Shown here: positions 8,755-17,818 of the stretch, piece after piece | How positions within the stretch are numbered: the first letter of the stretch is position 1 | Layout of the letters: every line of letters starts with the position of its first letter | Position numbers and translations under genes: made by a program | The notes under the pieces: model-generated | Seen by the model: the letters and a program-made list of their open reading frames with translations, nothing else | Databases searched by the model: none | Told to the model about the DNA's origin: nothing | NCBI GenBank assembly: GCA_947498065.1 | Contig: CANMIS010000005.1 | Location: 248,001 to 312,000 of the forward strand | Direction of reading: 5' to 3' | DNA length: 64,000 nt | Source: an uncultured Erythrobacter sp. | GTDB taxonomy: Bacteria; Pseudomonadota; Alphaproteobacteria; Sphingomonadales; Sphingomonadaceae

Positions 8755-9299
8755 TGGCGCGTCTTCTCGCTCTGCTGGGCAGCATCAATATCGGCGGCAA
8801 CCGGGTGAAGATGGTCGATCTGAAGGCCGCCTTTGCGAAAGAAGGCCTGAAAGACCTCGTCACTGTCGCGGCGAGCGGAAATCTGATCCTGTCCGATGAC
8901 CGCGCGCCGGTGGAGATAGAGGCGCATCTTGAGCGCATTCTCGCCGATCAGTTTGGCTTTAAGAGCTGCGTCATGGTGCGCACTAAGGCGGAGGTGCAAT
9001 CCGCCGTTGAGGACAATCCGTTCCACGGCACCGGGCCAGAGCATGGCTCTGACAAAATGGTGCATTCGATATTCCTCAGCGCGCAGCCTGAAGCGAACCG
9101 CTTTGAGGCGCTAAAGGAAGAGCACAGTTCAAAGGGCAGCGAGCGGCTCGCGCTGGGGGACCGCGTGCTCTATCTCGACTATGTCCACGGGGTCGGCGTG
9201 TCCGACCTTTCCAGCAAATTTCTTGAGCGGCGGCTTGATTGTCGCGGCACAGCGCGCAACATGAACTCGCTCAAGAACATACTTTCAAAGATGGATTAA
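8754..9299 (+). CDS. DUF1697 family protein
   Basis: This 181-residue protein begins [18 protein letters not shown], the typical DUF1697 N terminus (family pattern LLRGINVGG), and ends with [14 protein letters not shown], matching the family's conserved RNWNT-like C terminus. The biochemical role of the family is not established. Its ATG overlaps the preceding TGA by one base. Together with the thioesterase it separates infB from rbfA. Confidence 0.8.
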   Translation: MARLLALLGSINIGGNRVKMVDLKAAFAKEGLKDLVTVAASGNLILSDDRAPVEIEAHLERILADQFGFKSCVMVRTKAEVQSAVEDNPFHGTGPEHGSDKMVHSIFLSAQPEANRFEALKEEHSSKGSERLALGDRVLYLDYVHGVGVSDLSSKFLERRLDCRGTARNMNSLKNILSKMD

Positions 9300-9303
9300 G
9301 CCG

Positions 9304-9720
9304 ATGGCTCGCCAACAATTCACCGCTGAACAGCAATCGGTCCGCGTCCTGAAAGTGGGCGAGCGGGTGCGTCATATCCTATCGGAATTGCTGGCGCGCG
9401 GCGAAGTCCATGATGATGTGGTGAGCGCCTCTAACATCGCGGTGACAGAAGTTCGCATGACGCCGGACCTGCGCAATGCGACCGCCTATGTGAAGCCGCT
9501 GCTCGGCTCGGAAGAGGACGAAGTGGTGAAGGCATTGCGCCAGAACACCGCCTTTCTTCAGCGCGAGGTTGCCAAAAGGCTGGGGCTGAAATTCGCGCCG
9601 AAGCTGAAGTTTCGGGCCGATGAAAGCTTTGATGAGGCAGACCGGATTGAGAGCCTGCTGCGCGATCCCAAAGTGGCGCGTGATCTGGCTGATGATGGCG
9701 AAGAGGACGGCGCATCATGA
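9304..9720 (+). CDS. rbfA: Ribosome-binding factor A
   Basis: RbfA acts late in 30S maturation. The 138-residue protein shows the single KH-like fold: [20 protein letters not shown] near residues 11-30, [21 protein letters not shown] strand near 49-65, and the conserved [12 protein letters not shown] near 97-108. In most alphaproteobacteria truB follows directly; here truB lies about 17.6 kb downstream. Its stop overlaps the next ATG by four bases. Confidence 0.95.
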   Translation: MARQQFTAEQQSVRVLKVGERVRHILSELLARGEVHDDVVSASNIAVTEVRMTPDLRNATAYVKPLLGSEEDEVVKALRQNTAFLQREVAKRLGLKFAPKLKFRADESFDEADRIESLLRDPKVARDLADDGEEDGAS

Positions 9721-10427
9721 TTACCTTTATGGCGGCTGCTGCGCTGGCGGGCGGAGCGACTGATGCGCCCGCAGGCGTTCAGGCTGAGCCAGGAGTGTCC
9801 ATGCCCGTTTGGGAGAGTGAAACCTCCTATCGCGATATCGACTTCGTTCCGCGCGGCTGGCGATTGTTTGACAAGGCCGAAGGCGATCTCGACGGTGATG
9901 GCCGCACCGACAGCGTGCTGATCATTCAGGAAAATGACCCGGCCAAAATGCGGAGCAACCCCGATCGCCTTGGCATGGATCATCACGATGCCAATCCGCG
10001 CATCGTGCTTGTCATTCTGCAAAATTACCCAGGGCAATATCGCCTGGTCGCCAAGGGCAATGCGATTATCCCTGATCACGATCAGCCGACGATCAGCGAC
10101 CCTTATGAAGATATGCGGATCAAGGGCGGTTCGCTGCATCTCCACATCGCATTCTTCGCAAACGCGGGGAGCTGGAGCATGTCTAATCGTCAATTTCAGT
10201 TTCGCTGGGACGGGAAAGCGATGGCGCTAATCGGGTTTGAGTATGCACATGTGCGGCGCAATACTGGCGAAATGCGCCAGACGAGCGTGAATTACCTCAC
10301 TGGTAAGCGCAAAGATGCCAAAGGCAACATCGAAGACGACGAGTCCAACTGGACTTGGAGTGACGTGCCCAAGGGCACCCAGCCAACGCTAAGCACCATT
10401 GGCAACGGCTTTGAATTTGAAGGGTAA
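9717..10427 (+). CDS. Hypothetical protein with a calcium-loop (DxDGDGRTD) motif
   Basis: This 236-residue protein starts at an ATG overlapping the rbfA stop. The N terminus ([12 protein letters not shown]) is a weak, short signal-like segment, so export is possible but uncertain. [13 protein letters not shown] near residues 57-69 resembles the calcium-binding loop of FG-GAP/dockerin-type repeats; only one copy is present. Downstream the sequence is beta-rich with many Asp and His residues. I do not recognise a named family. Confidence 0.65.
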   Translation: MITFMAAAALAGGATDAPAGVQAEPGVSMPVWESETSYRDIDFVPRGWRLFDKAEGDLDGDGRTDSVLIIQENDPAKMRSNPDRLGMDHHDANPRIVLVILQNYPGQYRLVAKGNAIIPDHDQPTISDPYEDMRIKGGSLHLHIAFFANAGSWSMSNRQFQFRWDGKAMALIGFEYAHVRRNTGEMRQTSVNYLTGKRKDAKGNIEDDESNWTWSDVPKGTQPTLSTIGNGFEFEG

Positions 10428-10447
10428 ACGCGCTGTCTCAGCCGGGC

Positions 10448-11035
10448 CTAGCGAGGGATCATCTTCGCCTTCAGGCTGATTGTGACAGTCTTGCCGACAA
10501 TCAAATTGAACGATGTCATACCGTAGTTCTTACGATTGATCTTCATCGTTCCGGTGAGGTTTATCGCCTTGCCGATATTGCTGGCTGGCGGCTGATCGAA
10601 AGTGACGAACAGAGTCTCGTCGCGGGTCACGCCGCGCGCGGTCAGTGTGCCGGTGATCTTGCCAGTGCGCCCGCTGGTCATGACGAGGTTAGAGCCGCGA
10701 AAGCGCGCGGTTGGATACTTATCGACCCAGAAAAACTTTTCAGAGCGCAGCCTCTTCAACGTCACCGAATCCGGCGCTTTGATATCCTGCGTGTTGATCG
10801 TCACATCGACCTTTGCATCACGCGGGCGATCCGGGACAAAGGTGACCGCGCCGCTGATCGTGTTGAAGGTCGCTGTGCGGCTGCCAATGCCCAGGAACGG
10901 CACCTTTGCAGCGATCGAGCTCGCCTTCGTGTCGAGCGTGTAAGTCTGTGACGCATTGCCCAGCAGCAATGCTGCGAGCATCGGGACGGCGACGATTTTG
11001 AACTTGCCGGTCAGGGACTGAGGTAGGCGTGGCAT
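10448..11035 (-). CDS. YceI-family periplasmic protein
   Basis: This 195-residue protein has an N-terminal signal segment (about 12-28, KIVAVPMLAALLLGNAS) and then the YceI lipocalin-like barrel: YTLDTKASSIAAKVPFLG, the strand SGAVTFVPDRPRDAKVDVTI, and TGTLTARGVTRDETLFVTF. YceI proteins bind polyisoprenoids or other amphiphiles in the periplasm. It converges with the preceding gene and is transcribed alone. The ATG at 11035 follows a weak AGGAG-like site. Confidence 0.88.
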   Translation of the reverse strand: MPRLPQSLTGKFKIVAVPMLAALLLGNASQTYTLDTKASSIAAKVPFLGIGSRTATFNTISGAVTFVPDRPRDAKVDVTINTQDIKAPDSVTLKRLRSEKFFWVDKYPTARFRGSNLVMTSGRTGKITGTLTARGVTRDETLFVTFDQPPASNIGKAINLTGTMKINRKNYGMTSFNLIVGKTVTISLKAKMIPR

Positions 11036-11103
11036 AAACTCTCCTATGGTAAGATGTTCGCGCTAGCCCTGCGAAAAGTTTCACTTTGAGAAAATTAGAG
11101 GCC

Positions 11104-12711
11104 CTATCCCCCGCCTGCATTTGCCGCTGTCGGGATATCGATGAACACGCTTGCGCCCGGTCCAAGCGGCAGATCGAGCACGACCCAGCCAATGGTGAGC
11201 GCAAGGCCAGAGACCATCAATCCGATCGAGAACGGCAACATGATCGCCGCCAGACTGCCAATGCCAAAGCCTTTATCCCAGCGCTGACAGAAGATCAGGA
11301 TCAGCGGGAAATAGACCATCAGCGGGGTGATGATATTGGTCGCCCCGTCACCAACGCGGTAGGCAGCGGTCGCCATCTCTGGCGAGATACCGAGCAGCAT
11401 CAGCATCGGCACCATGACCGGCGAGAGCAGCGCCCATTTCGCGCTTGCTGAGCCAACGAACAGGTTGAGCAAGCCAGAAACCAGGATGATCGCAGTGAGC
11501 AGCGCCCAGGCCGGCAATCCGGTTGAGCCGAGGAAATCTGCGCCTTGCACAGCCAGGATCAGGCCAAGGTTCGACCAACTGAACATCGCGACAAAGTGCG
11601 CGGCGGCAAAGGCGAGCACGAGGTAATAGGCGAGGTCCTCCATCGAACCGGACATCATTTTGACGAGGTCGCGGTGATCGGTGATCGTCCCTGCGCCCTT
11701 ACCATAGGCCCATGCGGCCAGCAGGAAGAGCAAGAAGAAGCCGCCAACGAGGCTCTGGTAAAATGGATTGAGTTGAGCCTCTGGCGATGCAGTCTCATCA
11801 ATCAAAGGCGTGCCGGGGCCAAAGGTAAAGCCGAGCCACAGCGCGATCACTCCTAGTACAGCAAGGCCAGCGTAGCGCAGGCCAGCGCGCTCACCATCGG
11901 TCAGCGGCTTGTCGCCTTGCTCATCTTCCGCTGGACGGCCCGCATTGGCGGGGTTCCATGTTCCCAATCGTGGCTCGATCACCTTGTCTGTCACAAACCA
12001 GATCACCGGCAGAAAGACGAATGTCATCGCCGCGATGAAGTACCAATTGCCAGCAATGTTCGCGGTGTAATCGCCGAACACGGTCTCAACTGCCGCCTCG
12101 GTAATGCCGAACAGCAGCGCATCGAGCTGGCCTGGGAAAAGGTTTGCGGAAAAGCCGCCGGAAACGCCCGCAAATGTGGCGGCGATCCCGGCCACCGGGT
12201 GCCTGCCAGCGGCGTGGAAGATGATGCCCGCCAGCGGGATCAACACCACATACGCGGCGTCAGCGGCGAGGTTGCCGAGCATACCGACCAGCACAACAAT
12301 CGGGGTCAGCAGAGCCTTTGGCGCATTGCGAACGCCCGCGCGCATCGCGGTGCCGAACAGGCCAGCCCGCTCGGCCACGCCCGCGCCCAGCATCACCACC
12401 AGAACATATCCCAGCGGGTGAAAATGGGTGAAGGTTTTGGGCATATCTACCCACAAGCGCTGAATATTTTCCGCACTAAACAGGCTGGCGGCAGTGATGA
12501 TCCGCGCATTGCCAGTTTCCGGATCAATCTCTGTCGGGTGCGCAGCGGAGAGGTCCACCGCGCTGGCAATCATAGAGATCAGCACGAGGATCGCGATCAG
12601 CCAGAAGAACAGGAACACCGGATCGGGCAGCTTATTGCCGCTGCGTTCAATCCAGCCCAAAATCCCGCCCATGCCTTGGCTCTGATCGGGTGTCGGCGCT
12701 GCGCTTGCCAT
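11104..12711 (-). CDS. abgT: AbgT-family transporter
   Basis: This 535-residue inner-membrane protein has about twelve hydrophobic helices and the family signature sequences GWIERSGNKLPDPVFLFFWL near the N terminus and YRVGDGATNIITPLMVYFPL near residues 455-474. AbgT proteins import p-aminobenzoyl-glutamate or export p-aminobenzoate and sulfonamides using ion gradients. No aminobenzoyl-glutamate hydrolase gene is adjacent, so the direction and substrate are open. It diverges from tdk. Confidence 0.92.
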   Translation of the reverse strand: MASAAPTPDQSQGMGGILGWIERSGNKLPDPVFLFFWLIAILVLISMIASAVDLSAAHPTEIDPETGNARIITAASLFSAENIQRLWVDMPKTFTHFHPLGYVLVVMLGAGVAERAGLFGTAMRAGVRNAPKALLTPIVVLVGMLGNLAADAAYVVLIPLAGIIFHAAGRHPVAGIAATFAGVSGGFSANLFPGQLDALLFGITEAAVETVFGDYTANIAGNWYFIAAMTFVFLPVIWFVTDKVIEPRLGTWNPANAGRPAEDEQGDKPLTDGERAGLRYAGLAVLGVIALWLGFTFGPGTPLIDETASPEAQLNPFYQSLVGGFFLLFLLAAWAYGKGAGTITDHRDLVKMMSGSMEDLAYYLVLAFAAAHFVAMFSWSNLGLILAVQGADFLGSTGLPAWALLTAIILVSGLLNLFVGSASAKWALLSPVMVPMLMLLGISPEMATAAYRVGDGATNIITPLMVYFPLILIFCQRWDKGFGIGSLAAIMLPFSIGLMVSGLALTIGWVVLDLPLGPGASVFIDIPTAANAGGG

Positions 12712-12873
12712 AGGATAAAGCCCCTCAACTCATGCTGTGTGTCTAGACGTGACGCTAACATTGCGTCTGATGCCTGTCTGCCCTGTGAATGGGCCTGCAC
12801 ACAAGTAAAGCCTGTGTATGGTCACATGTTCCCGGCTGGCCCAAATGCGAGCGCTCGCTTAGGCTACGCCGTT

Positions 12874-13452
12874 ATGGCCAAGCTCTATTTCTATTTCGCG
12901 AGCATGAATGCGGGCAAGAGCACCACGCTGCTCCAGACCGCGTTCAATTACCGCGAGCAGGGGATGCGGGTGTGCCTGTGGACGGCGGCGATTGATGATC
13001 GGCCCGGATTTGGCGCGATCAGCAGCCGGATTGGCCTGTCCAGCGACGCGCGCCGGTTCGATCCTGCGACGGACATAGAACGCTTTGTGCTCGATGATCA
13101 TGCAGAGGCACCAATTGACTGCGTGCTGCTGGACGAGGCGCAATTCCTGACGAAGGACCAAGTGTGGCAGCTGGCGCGGCTGGCCGATGTGCACGGCATT
13201 CCGGTGCTGTGTTACGGACTGCGCACGGATTTTCAGGGGGAACTGTTCCCTGGCTCAGCGGCGCTGCTGGGCATTGCCGATGCGCTGATCGAGCAAAAGG
13301 CGGTGTGCCATTGCGGGCGCAAGGCGACGATGAACCTGCGCGTCGATGAAAGCGGCAAAGCAGTGAAGGAAGGCGCGCAAACCGAGATCGGCGGAAACGA
13401 TCGCTATCTCGCGCTGTGCCGCAAGCATTTCAGCGAAGCTCTGGCGGGTTAG
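12874..13452 (+). CDS. tdk: Thymidine kinase
   Basis: Thymidine kinase phosphorylates thymidine to dTMP in nucleotide salvage. The 192-residue product starts MAKLYFYFASMNAGKST, with its P-loop at about residues 11-17, has the DEAQF segment near 86-90 and paired cysteines for the structural zinc (CHCGRK near 145, CRKHF near the C terminus). The frame stays open for about 950 bases upstream, but that stretch is antisense to abgT; homology begins at the ATG at 12874. Confidence 0.95.
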   Translation: MAKLYFYFASMNAGKSTTLLQTAFNYREQGMRVCLWTAAIDDRPGFGAISSRIGLSSDARRFDPATDIERFVLDDHAEAPIDCVLLDEAQFLTKDQVWQLARLADVHGIPVLCYGLRTDFQGELFPGSAALLGIADALIEQKAVCHCGRKATMNLRVDESGKAVKEGAQTEIGGNDRYLALCRKHFSEALAG

Positions 13453-13476
13453 CCCCCGCGCGCCTACCTATCACAG

Positions 13477-14160
13477 ATGTCCGAGACACTTTCCCTTGCC
13501 CTCATCCTGATCCCGTGCCTGATCGTCGCGATTGTTTTTCACGAGGTCGCGCATGGATATGCGGCAAAATTGCTTGGCGATCCGACCGCGCAGGAGCAAA
13601 AGCGGCTGAGCCTCAACCCAATCCGCCATGTCGATCCGGTGGGCACTTTGCTGGTGCCAGGAGCGCTGGCTCTGGCGGGCGCTCCCGTGTTTGGCTGGGC
13701 CAAGCCGGTGCCGGTTCAGCCATGGCGTTTGAACAATCCGCGTTATGGCATGATGGCCGTGGCGGCGGCGGGGCCGGGCACGAATTTTGTGCTCGCTCTG
13801 CTGGGCGCGATAGCCTTGGGCATAGCCGCGGGCAATATGGACCCTTCCTCAAACCCCGATGATCCCGGCATGCTGGTGCAGGGACTGGGATACTTCATCC
13901 TGATCAATGTGTTTTTGGGTGTGTTCAACCTCCTCCCGATTCCGCCATTTGATGGCTCGCACATTGTCGAGGGATTGCTGCCGCGCAAGCTGGTCAAATA
14001 TTATGCGAAGCTGCGGCCGTTTGGGATGCTGCTGTTCTTTGGTCTGGTCGCGCTGACGTGGTTTGCGCCGCAATGGGGTGTGCTGGAAAACACGATTGGC
14101 CCGGCGGTCGGCTGGGTGATGGATCAGTACCGGTCAATTGCAGTGGCTGTCGCGGGCTGA
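13477..14160 (+). CDS. Site-2 protease-like zinc metalloprotease (M50 family)
   Basis: This 227-residue protein has four to five membrane helices, the zinc-binding HEVAHG near residues 22-27 and the second metal-ligand region NLLPIPPFDG near 151-160. Soluble PDZ or CBS domains are absent, so it belongs to the short rhomboid-like M50B group. Such proteases cut membrane-embedded substrates; the substrate here is unknown. It starts 24 bases after tdk and is convergent with galK two bases away. Confidence 0.88.
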   Translation: MSETLSLALILIPCLIVAIVFHEVAHGYAAKLLGDPTAQEQKRLSLNPIRHVDPVGTLLVPGALALAGAPVFGWAKPVPVQPWRLNNPRYGMMAVAAAGPGTNFVLALLGAIALGIAAGNMDPSSNPDDPGMLVQGLGYFILINVFLGVFNLLPIPPFDGSHIVEGLLPRKLVKYYAKLRPFGMLLFFGLVALTWFAPQWGVLENTIGPAVGWVMDQYRSIAVAVAG

Positions 14161-14161
14161 G

Positions 14162-15199
14162 CTAAGCCCCGACCGCGTCGATAAAGCGCGCCTGCGGATG
14201 GCGCGCGAGTAATTGCTCTAGCCACGCCTCGCGGGTGTCTTTCGCTACGCAAGCTACAATGCAGCCGCCAAAGCCCCCGCCTGTCAGCCGCGCTCCTGCC
14301 GCGCCGAGCTCTTGCGCGCTCGCGACCAGAGCGTCGATCTCTGGCAGGGACATTTCGAACAGGTCGCGCATGGAGACATGGCTGTCGTTCATCGCTTGGC
14401 CCAGCGCGGCAATATCGCCTGCCTTCAGCGCATCAATCGCGGCCCAGACGCGCGCTTGCTCGGTCGCGCAGTGCAGGGCGCGGCGCTTGGCGATCGGGTC
14501 CAGTTCTGCTTGCTCGATTTGCTCGACGGGCAGCAGGCACAGGTCATTGGTGCCAAAATGCGCCTTCGCTGCGTCGCATTCGACTTTGCGGGCGGCGTAA
14601 CGGCCATCGGTCAGCTTGCGGGTGAGGCCGGAGTGGATGACCACCATCTCGTGGCTGTCGGGCAGGGTGACGAGGTCATATTCGAGATGCTTGGTATCGA
14701 GCGCCATGGCCGTACCGGGAGTAGCCAGCGCGACCGCCATCTGGTCCATAATACCGCAGGGCACGCCCATATATTCGTTCTCAACCCGGCGCGCGGCCAC
14801 AGCCAGTTCGACATCGCTTTGCGTGCCTCCGCCAGCGGCGCGCGCTGCCTTCAAGATCGCGACGATCAATGCCGCGCTGGAGGACAGACCAGAACCCTCT
14901 GGAATGGTCGATTGAACCTCCAGCGTCGCGCCGCCGCTCAGCAGTCCCAGATCATTGGCGACCCGGACCGCGCCCACACAAGGGTCGGACCATTCGCCCA
15001 CCGCATCATCGGACAGATTGCGAATTTCCGGGGCGTCGTAATCGCCAGAGCTAACCGCGACCGTGTCGTCTTCGCGCGGTGCTAGCGTCACGTCCAAGCC
15101 AATGGAGAGTGCGGCGGGCAGCACCATGCCGCCATTGTAATCGGTGTGCTCCCCGATCAGGTTCACTCGGCCCGGCGCGTGCGCGGTAAAATCAGTCAT
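14162..15199 (-). CDS. galK: Galactokinase
   Basis: Galactokinase phosphorylates galactose to galactose-1-phosphate (Leloir pathway). The 345-residue GHMP kinase shows the galactose-binding PGRVNLIGEHTDYNGG near residues 9-24, the ATP loop PEGSGLSSSAAL near 100-112, and ARLTGGGFGGCIVA near the C terminus. Its ATG lies eight bases inside the end of galT, so both are read from one mRNA together with glpD and the GH36 alpha-galactosidase upstream. Confidence 0.96.
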   Translation of the reverse strand: MTDFTAHAPGRVNLIGEHTDYNGGMVLPAALSIGLDVTLAPREDDTVAVSSGDYDAPEIRNLSDDAVGEWSDPCVGAVRVANDLGLLSGGATLEVQSTIPEGSGLSSSAALIVAILKAARAAGGGTQSDVELAVAARRVENEYMGVPCGIMDQMAVALATPGTAMALDTKHLEYDLVTLPDSHEMVVIHSGLTRKLTDGRYAARKVECDAAKAHFGTNDLCLLPVEQIEQAELDPIAKRRALHCATEQARVWAAIDALKAGDIAALGQAMNDSHVSMRDLFEMSLPEIDALVASAQELGAAGARLTGGGFGGCIVACVAKDTREAWLEQLLARHPQARFIDAVGA

Positions 15200-16283
15200 G
15201 TGCCCCCACCTTGCGCAGCGCCTCTACCGCGCTTTCGGGCATCACATCGACGGTGAATGTCCCGGTGTGTTGTTCAACCGATGCGAGGTATTTAACCCGG
15301 CCCTTGGCGCGCAGCAGCGGGTAGAATTGCACGGTAAAATGATAGCCTTCGCCGCCGGATTTGGGCGCAGCGTGAAACGCCATCATGGTTGCCGCCGGTC
15401 CATCAAACAAAACGTCATAGCGGCGCGTCATCTCGCCCAGCCAATAGGCAAGGGCGTCCAGCTCTGCATCGCTGCATTCCCATGGGCCAGCGCGGCGCGC
15501 AGTGGGCGCGATCCATGCCTCATAGGGAAAGCGGGCAAAGCGCGGCACAAAGGCGGCGATCCCGTCTCTCTCGCCAAGCCCGTAGTCCGGCATGGCGGCC
15601 TCTATTTCGGCGGCAAGGTCATAGCCGCCGGCAAAGGCGTCTATTGCACGCTGCTGTATTTCTGGCACGCGCTGAAACCCGTAAATCTGGCCATGCGGGT
15701 GGTGCAAAGTCACGCCGACTTCATCGCCGCGGTTTTCAAACGGCAGCACATATTCGCAGCCCGCATCAAACATCGCCTGATAACGGTCGAGCAGAGCGCC
15801 GACCAGGACGCGTCGGCGGTCTTGTCCAATAGTGTGCAAACTGCCGCTGGCTTCGGGTGAATAGACCACCACCTCGCATGCGCCCTTTGCCGGTTCAGCG
15901 GCGATGCCAGCAATTGCGCTCGCATCAGAGGCGCTGGGGTGGAAGGCGGCAAATTTGTTTTCAAACACCGCGAGTTCGAAATCCTCAAACGGAATTTCTG
16001 TTTCCGGGCCGCCCGCGCGGGTTGGGGCAAGGGGATCGTCGGAGGCGGCCGGTTTGAACGTGCGGTTCTGCCGGTGCGCAGCATAAACGTTCCATTCGTC
16101 CCTCAGCGGATGGTGGCGGATCTCGCCGCCTTGCGCGATTTCATCCGCGCTTTCGGACTGCAACGCCAGTTCGTGCGGCGAGTGGCCGTACAATTGCAGC
16201 ATCCGCCCATCGGCCTTGCGATGTTCGCGGCGATAGACAGTTTTGCCGCCAATGGCGCGGGACAGCGGCGTGTTCTCGCTCAT
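15192..16283 (-). CDS. galT: Galactose-1-phosphate uridylyltransferase
   Basis: GalT exchanges UMP between UDP-glucose and galactose-1-phosphate. The 363-residue protein carries the catalytic histidine motif [10 protein letters not shown] near residues 191-200 and typical segments [17 protein letters not shown] and [14 protein letters not shown] place the start at 16283, overlapping the glpD stop by four bases (ATGA); a longer frame reaches into glpD without homology. galK follows. No galE or galM is present in the window. Confidence 0.95.
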   Translation of the reverse strand: MSENTPLSRAIGGKTVYRREHRKADGRMLQLYGHSPHELALQSESADEIAQGGEIRHHPLRDEWNVYAAHRQNRTFKPAASDDPLAPTRAGGPETEIPFEDFELAVFENKFAAFHPSASDASAIAGIAAEPAKGACEVVVYSPEASGSLHTIGQDRRRVLVGALLDRYQAMFDAGCEYVLPFENRGDEVGVTLHHPHGQIYGFQRVPEIQQRAIDAFAGGYDLAAEIEAAMPDYGLGERDGIAAFVPRFARFPYEAWIAPTARRAGPWECSDAELDALAYWLGEMTRRYDVLFDGPAATMMAFHAAPKSGGEGYHFTVQFYPLLRAKGRVKYLASVEQHTGTFTVDVMPESAVEALRKVGAHD

Positions 16284-17815
16284 AGCGCGGCGGCTTTCTT
16301 GGACGCCTGCTCGCTTTCGAACCAATCCTTCACGCGCGCCCGCTCTTCTTTGGTGAGGTGCAGGCCCAGCTTGCTGCGCCGCCACAGAGCATCATCGGCG
16401 CTGCGCACGAATTCGTGTTCGATGAGATACTCGAGCTCGCGCGCAAAGAGATCGCCGCCCAAATGCGCGCCCATGTCATTGAGGCCCTGCGCCCCGCCAA
16501 TCAGCGCCTCGGCCCGCGTCCCGTATGCCCGGGCAAGCCGCAGCGCCGCCCCATTGGGCAGCCACGGATAACGCATGGCTAGGTCGGTCACAAAGGCGTC
16601 AAAGCGCATCGGATCGATCTCGCCGCCTGGCAAATGCGCATCAATCGTCCAGCTGGTGTCGCCTTGGCCCAGACGCTTCAGCGCATGTTCGGCAAGCTTG
16701 CGATAGGTCGTGATCTTGCCGCCAAAGATCGACAGGATTGGCGCGGCCTTCGCGCCGTTTTCGTCGGTGTCTTCCAGCTCAAACACATAGTCGCGCGTCA
16801 CCGTGGAATTGCTGGCGGCCTTGTCATCATACAATGGCCGAACCCCGGCATAGCTGGAGACCGCCTGATCCGGCGAAATGTCCGTGCGCAGATACTCATT
16901 GGCGGCATCGCAGATGTATTCCGCCTCTTCCGGCGAGATATCGATGCCCGATGGATCGCCCTCAAACCCTTGGTCGGTGGTGCCAACCAGAGTGAAGTCG
17001 CGCTCATAGGGGATCGCAAAGATGATCCGGTCATCCTTGTTTTGAAAGATGTAGCAATGATCGCCGTCGAACAGCTTTGGGAAGATCAGATGGCTTCCCT
17101 TGACCAGGCGTAGGTTCTCATGGCTTTCGCGCGGGATCGCCCGGCCCAGCACTTTGTCGACCCATGGGCCAGCCGCGTTCACCACTTGGCGCGCCTGCAC
17201 ATACGCCTCGCCATCAGGGCCGCTAAGGACCGCGTTCCAATGCTGGCCATCGCGGGCCAGGCCGGTGCATTCCGTGCGCGTGCGAATGTCCGCGCCGCGC
17301 TCTTTCGCGTCGACGCAATTGAGCGCGACCAGACGCGAATCCTCAACCCAGCAATCGGAATATTCGAACCCCTTGACCAGCCGGTCTTCGAGGAAGTCCC
17401 CATGCGGAGCCTCGCGCAGGTTCACCGTGCGGGTCGGGGGCAGCAGTTTGCGCCCGCCCAAATGATCGTACATGAACAGGCCAAGCCGCAGCAGCCAGCT
17501 CGGCCGCAAGCCCTTGTCATGCGGCAATACAAATCTCAGCGGCCAGACGATATGCGGCGCGATTTTCAGCAGACGCTCTCGCTCGATCAGGCTTTCGCGC
17601 ACCAGGCGGAATTCCAAATGCTCCAGATAGCGAAGGCCACCATGGACCAGCTTGGTCGACGCGCTGGAGGTATGGCTGGCGAGGTCGTCTTTCTCAACAA
17701 GGCACACTTTCAGGCCGCGTCCCGCCGCATCTCGGGCAATCCCGGCGCCATTGATGCCGCCGCCAATCACCAAGAGATCAAGCATCTCTTCGCTGTGCTG
17801 TGCAGTCTGGCTCAT
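16280..17815 (-). CDS. glpD: Glycerol-3-phosphate dehydrogenase (FAD-dependent)
   Basis: GlpD oxidises glycerol-3-phosphate to dihydroxyacetone phosphate at the inner membrane and passes electrons to quinone. The 511 residues begin with the FAD-binding loop LLVIGGGINGAGIARDAAGR near residues 13-32, followed by SSASTKLVHGGLRYLEHLEF, a family hallmark, and end with the DAO C-terminal domain. It sits between the GH36 alpha-galactosidase and galT with four-base spacing or overlap, which is unusual for glpD. No glycerol kinase or glycerol facilitator gene is visible. Confidence 0.94.
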   Translation of the reverse strand: MSQTAQHSEEMLDLLVIGGGINGAGIARDAAGRGLKVCLVEKDDLASHTSSASTKLVHGGLRYLEHLEFRLVRESLIERERLLKIAPHIVWPLRFVLPHDKGLRPSWLLRLGLFMYDHLGGRKLLPPTRTVNLREAPHGDFLEDRLVKGFEYSDCWVEDSRLVALNCVDAKERGADIRTRTECTGLARDGQHWNAVLSGPDGEAYVQARQVVNAAGPWVDKVLGRAIPRESHENLRLVKGSHLIFPKLFDGDHCYIFQNKDDRIIFAIPYERDFTLVGTTDQGFEGDPSGIDISPEEAEYICDAANEYLRTDISPDQAVSSYAGVRPLYDDKAASNSTVTRDYVFELEDTDENGAKAAPILSIFGGKITTYRKLAEHALKRLGQGDTSWTIDAHLPGGEIDPMRFDAFVTDLAMRYPWLPNGAALRLARAYGTRAEALIGGAQGLNDMGAHLGGDLFARELEYLIEHEFVRSADDALWRRSKLGLHLTKEERARVKDWFESEQASKKAAAL

Positions 17816-17818
17816 GTT

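Noticed and set aside
11917..12873. A long plus-strand open frame joined in frame to thymidine kinase
   Set aside because: It is antisense to the clear abgT gene; kinase homology and length fit begin at 12874.
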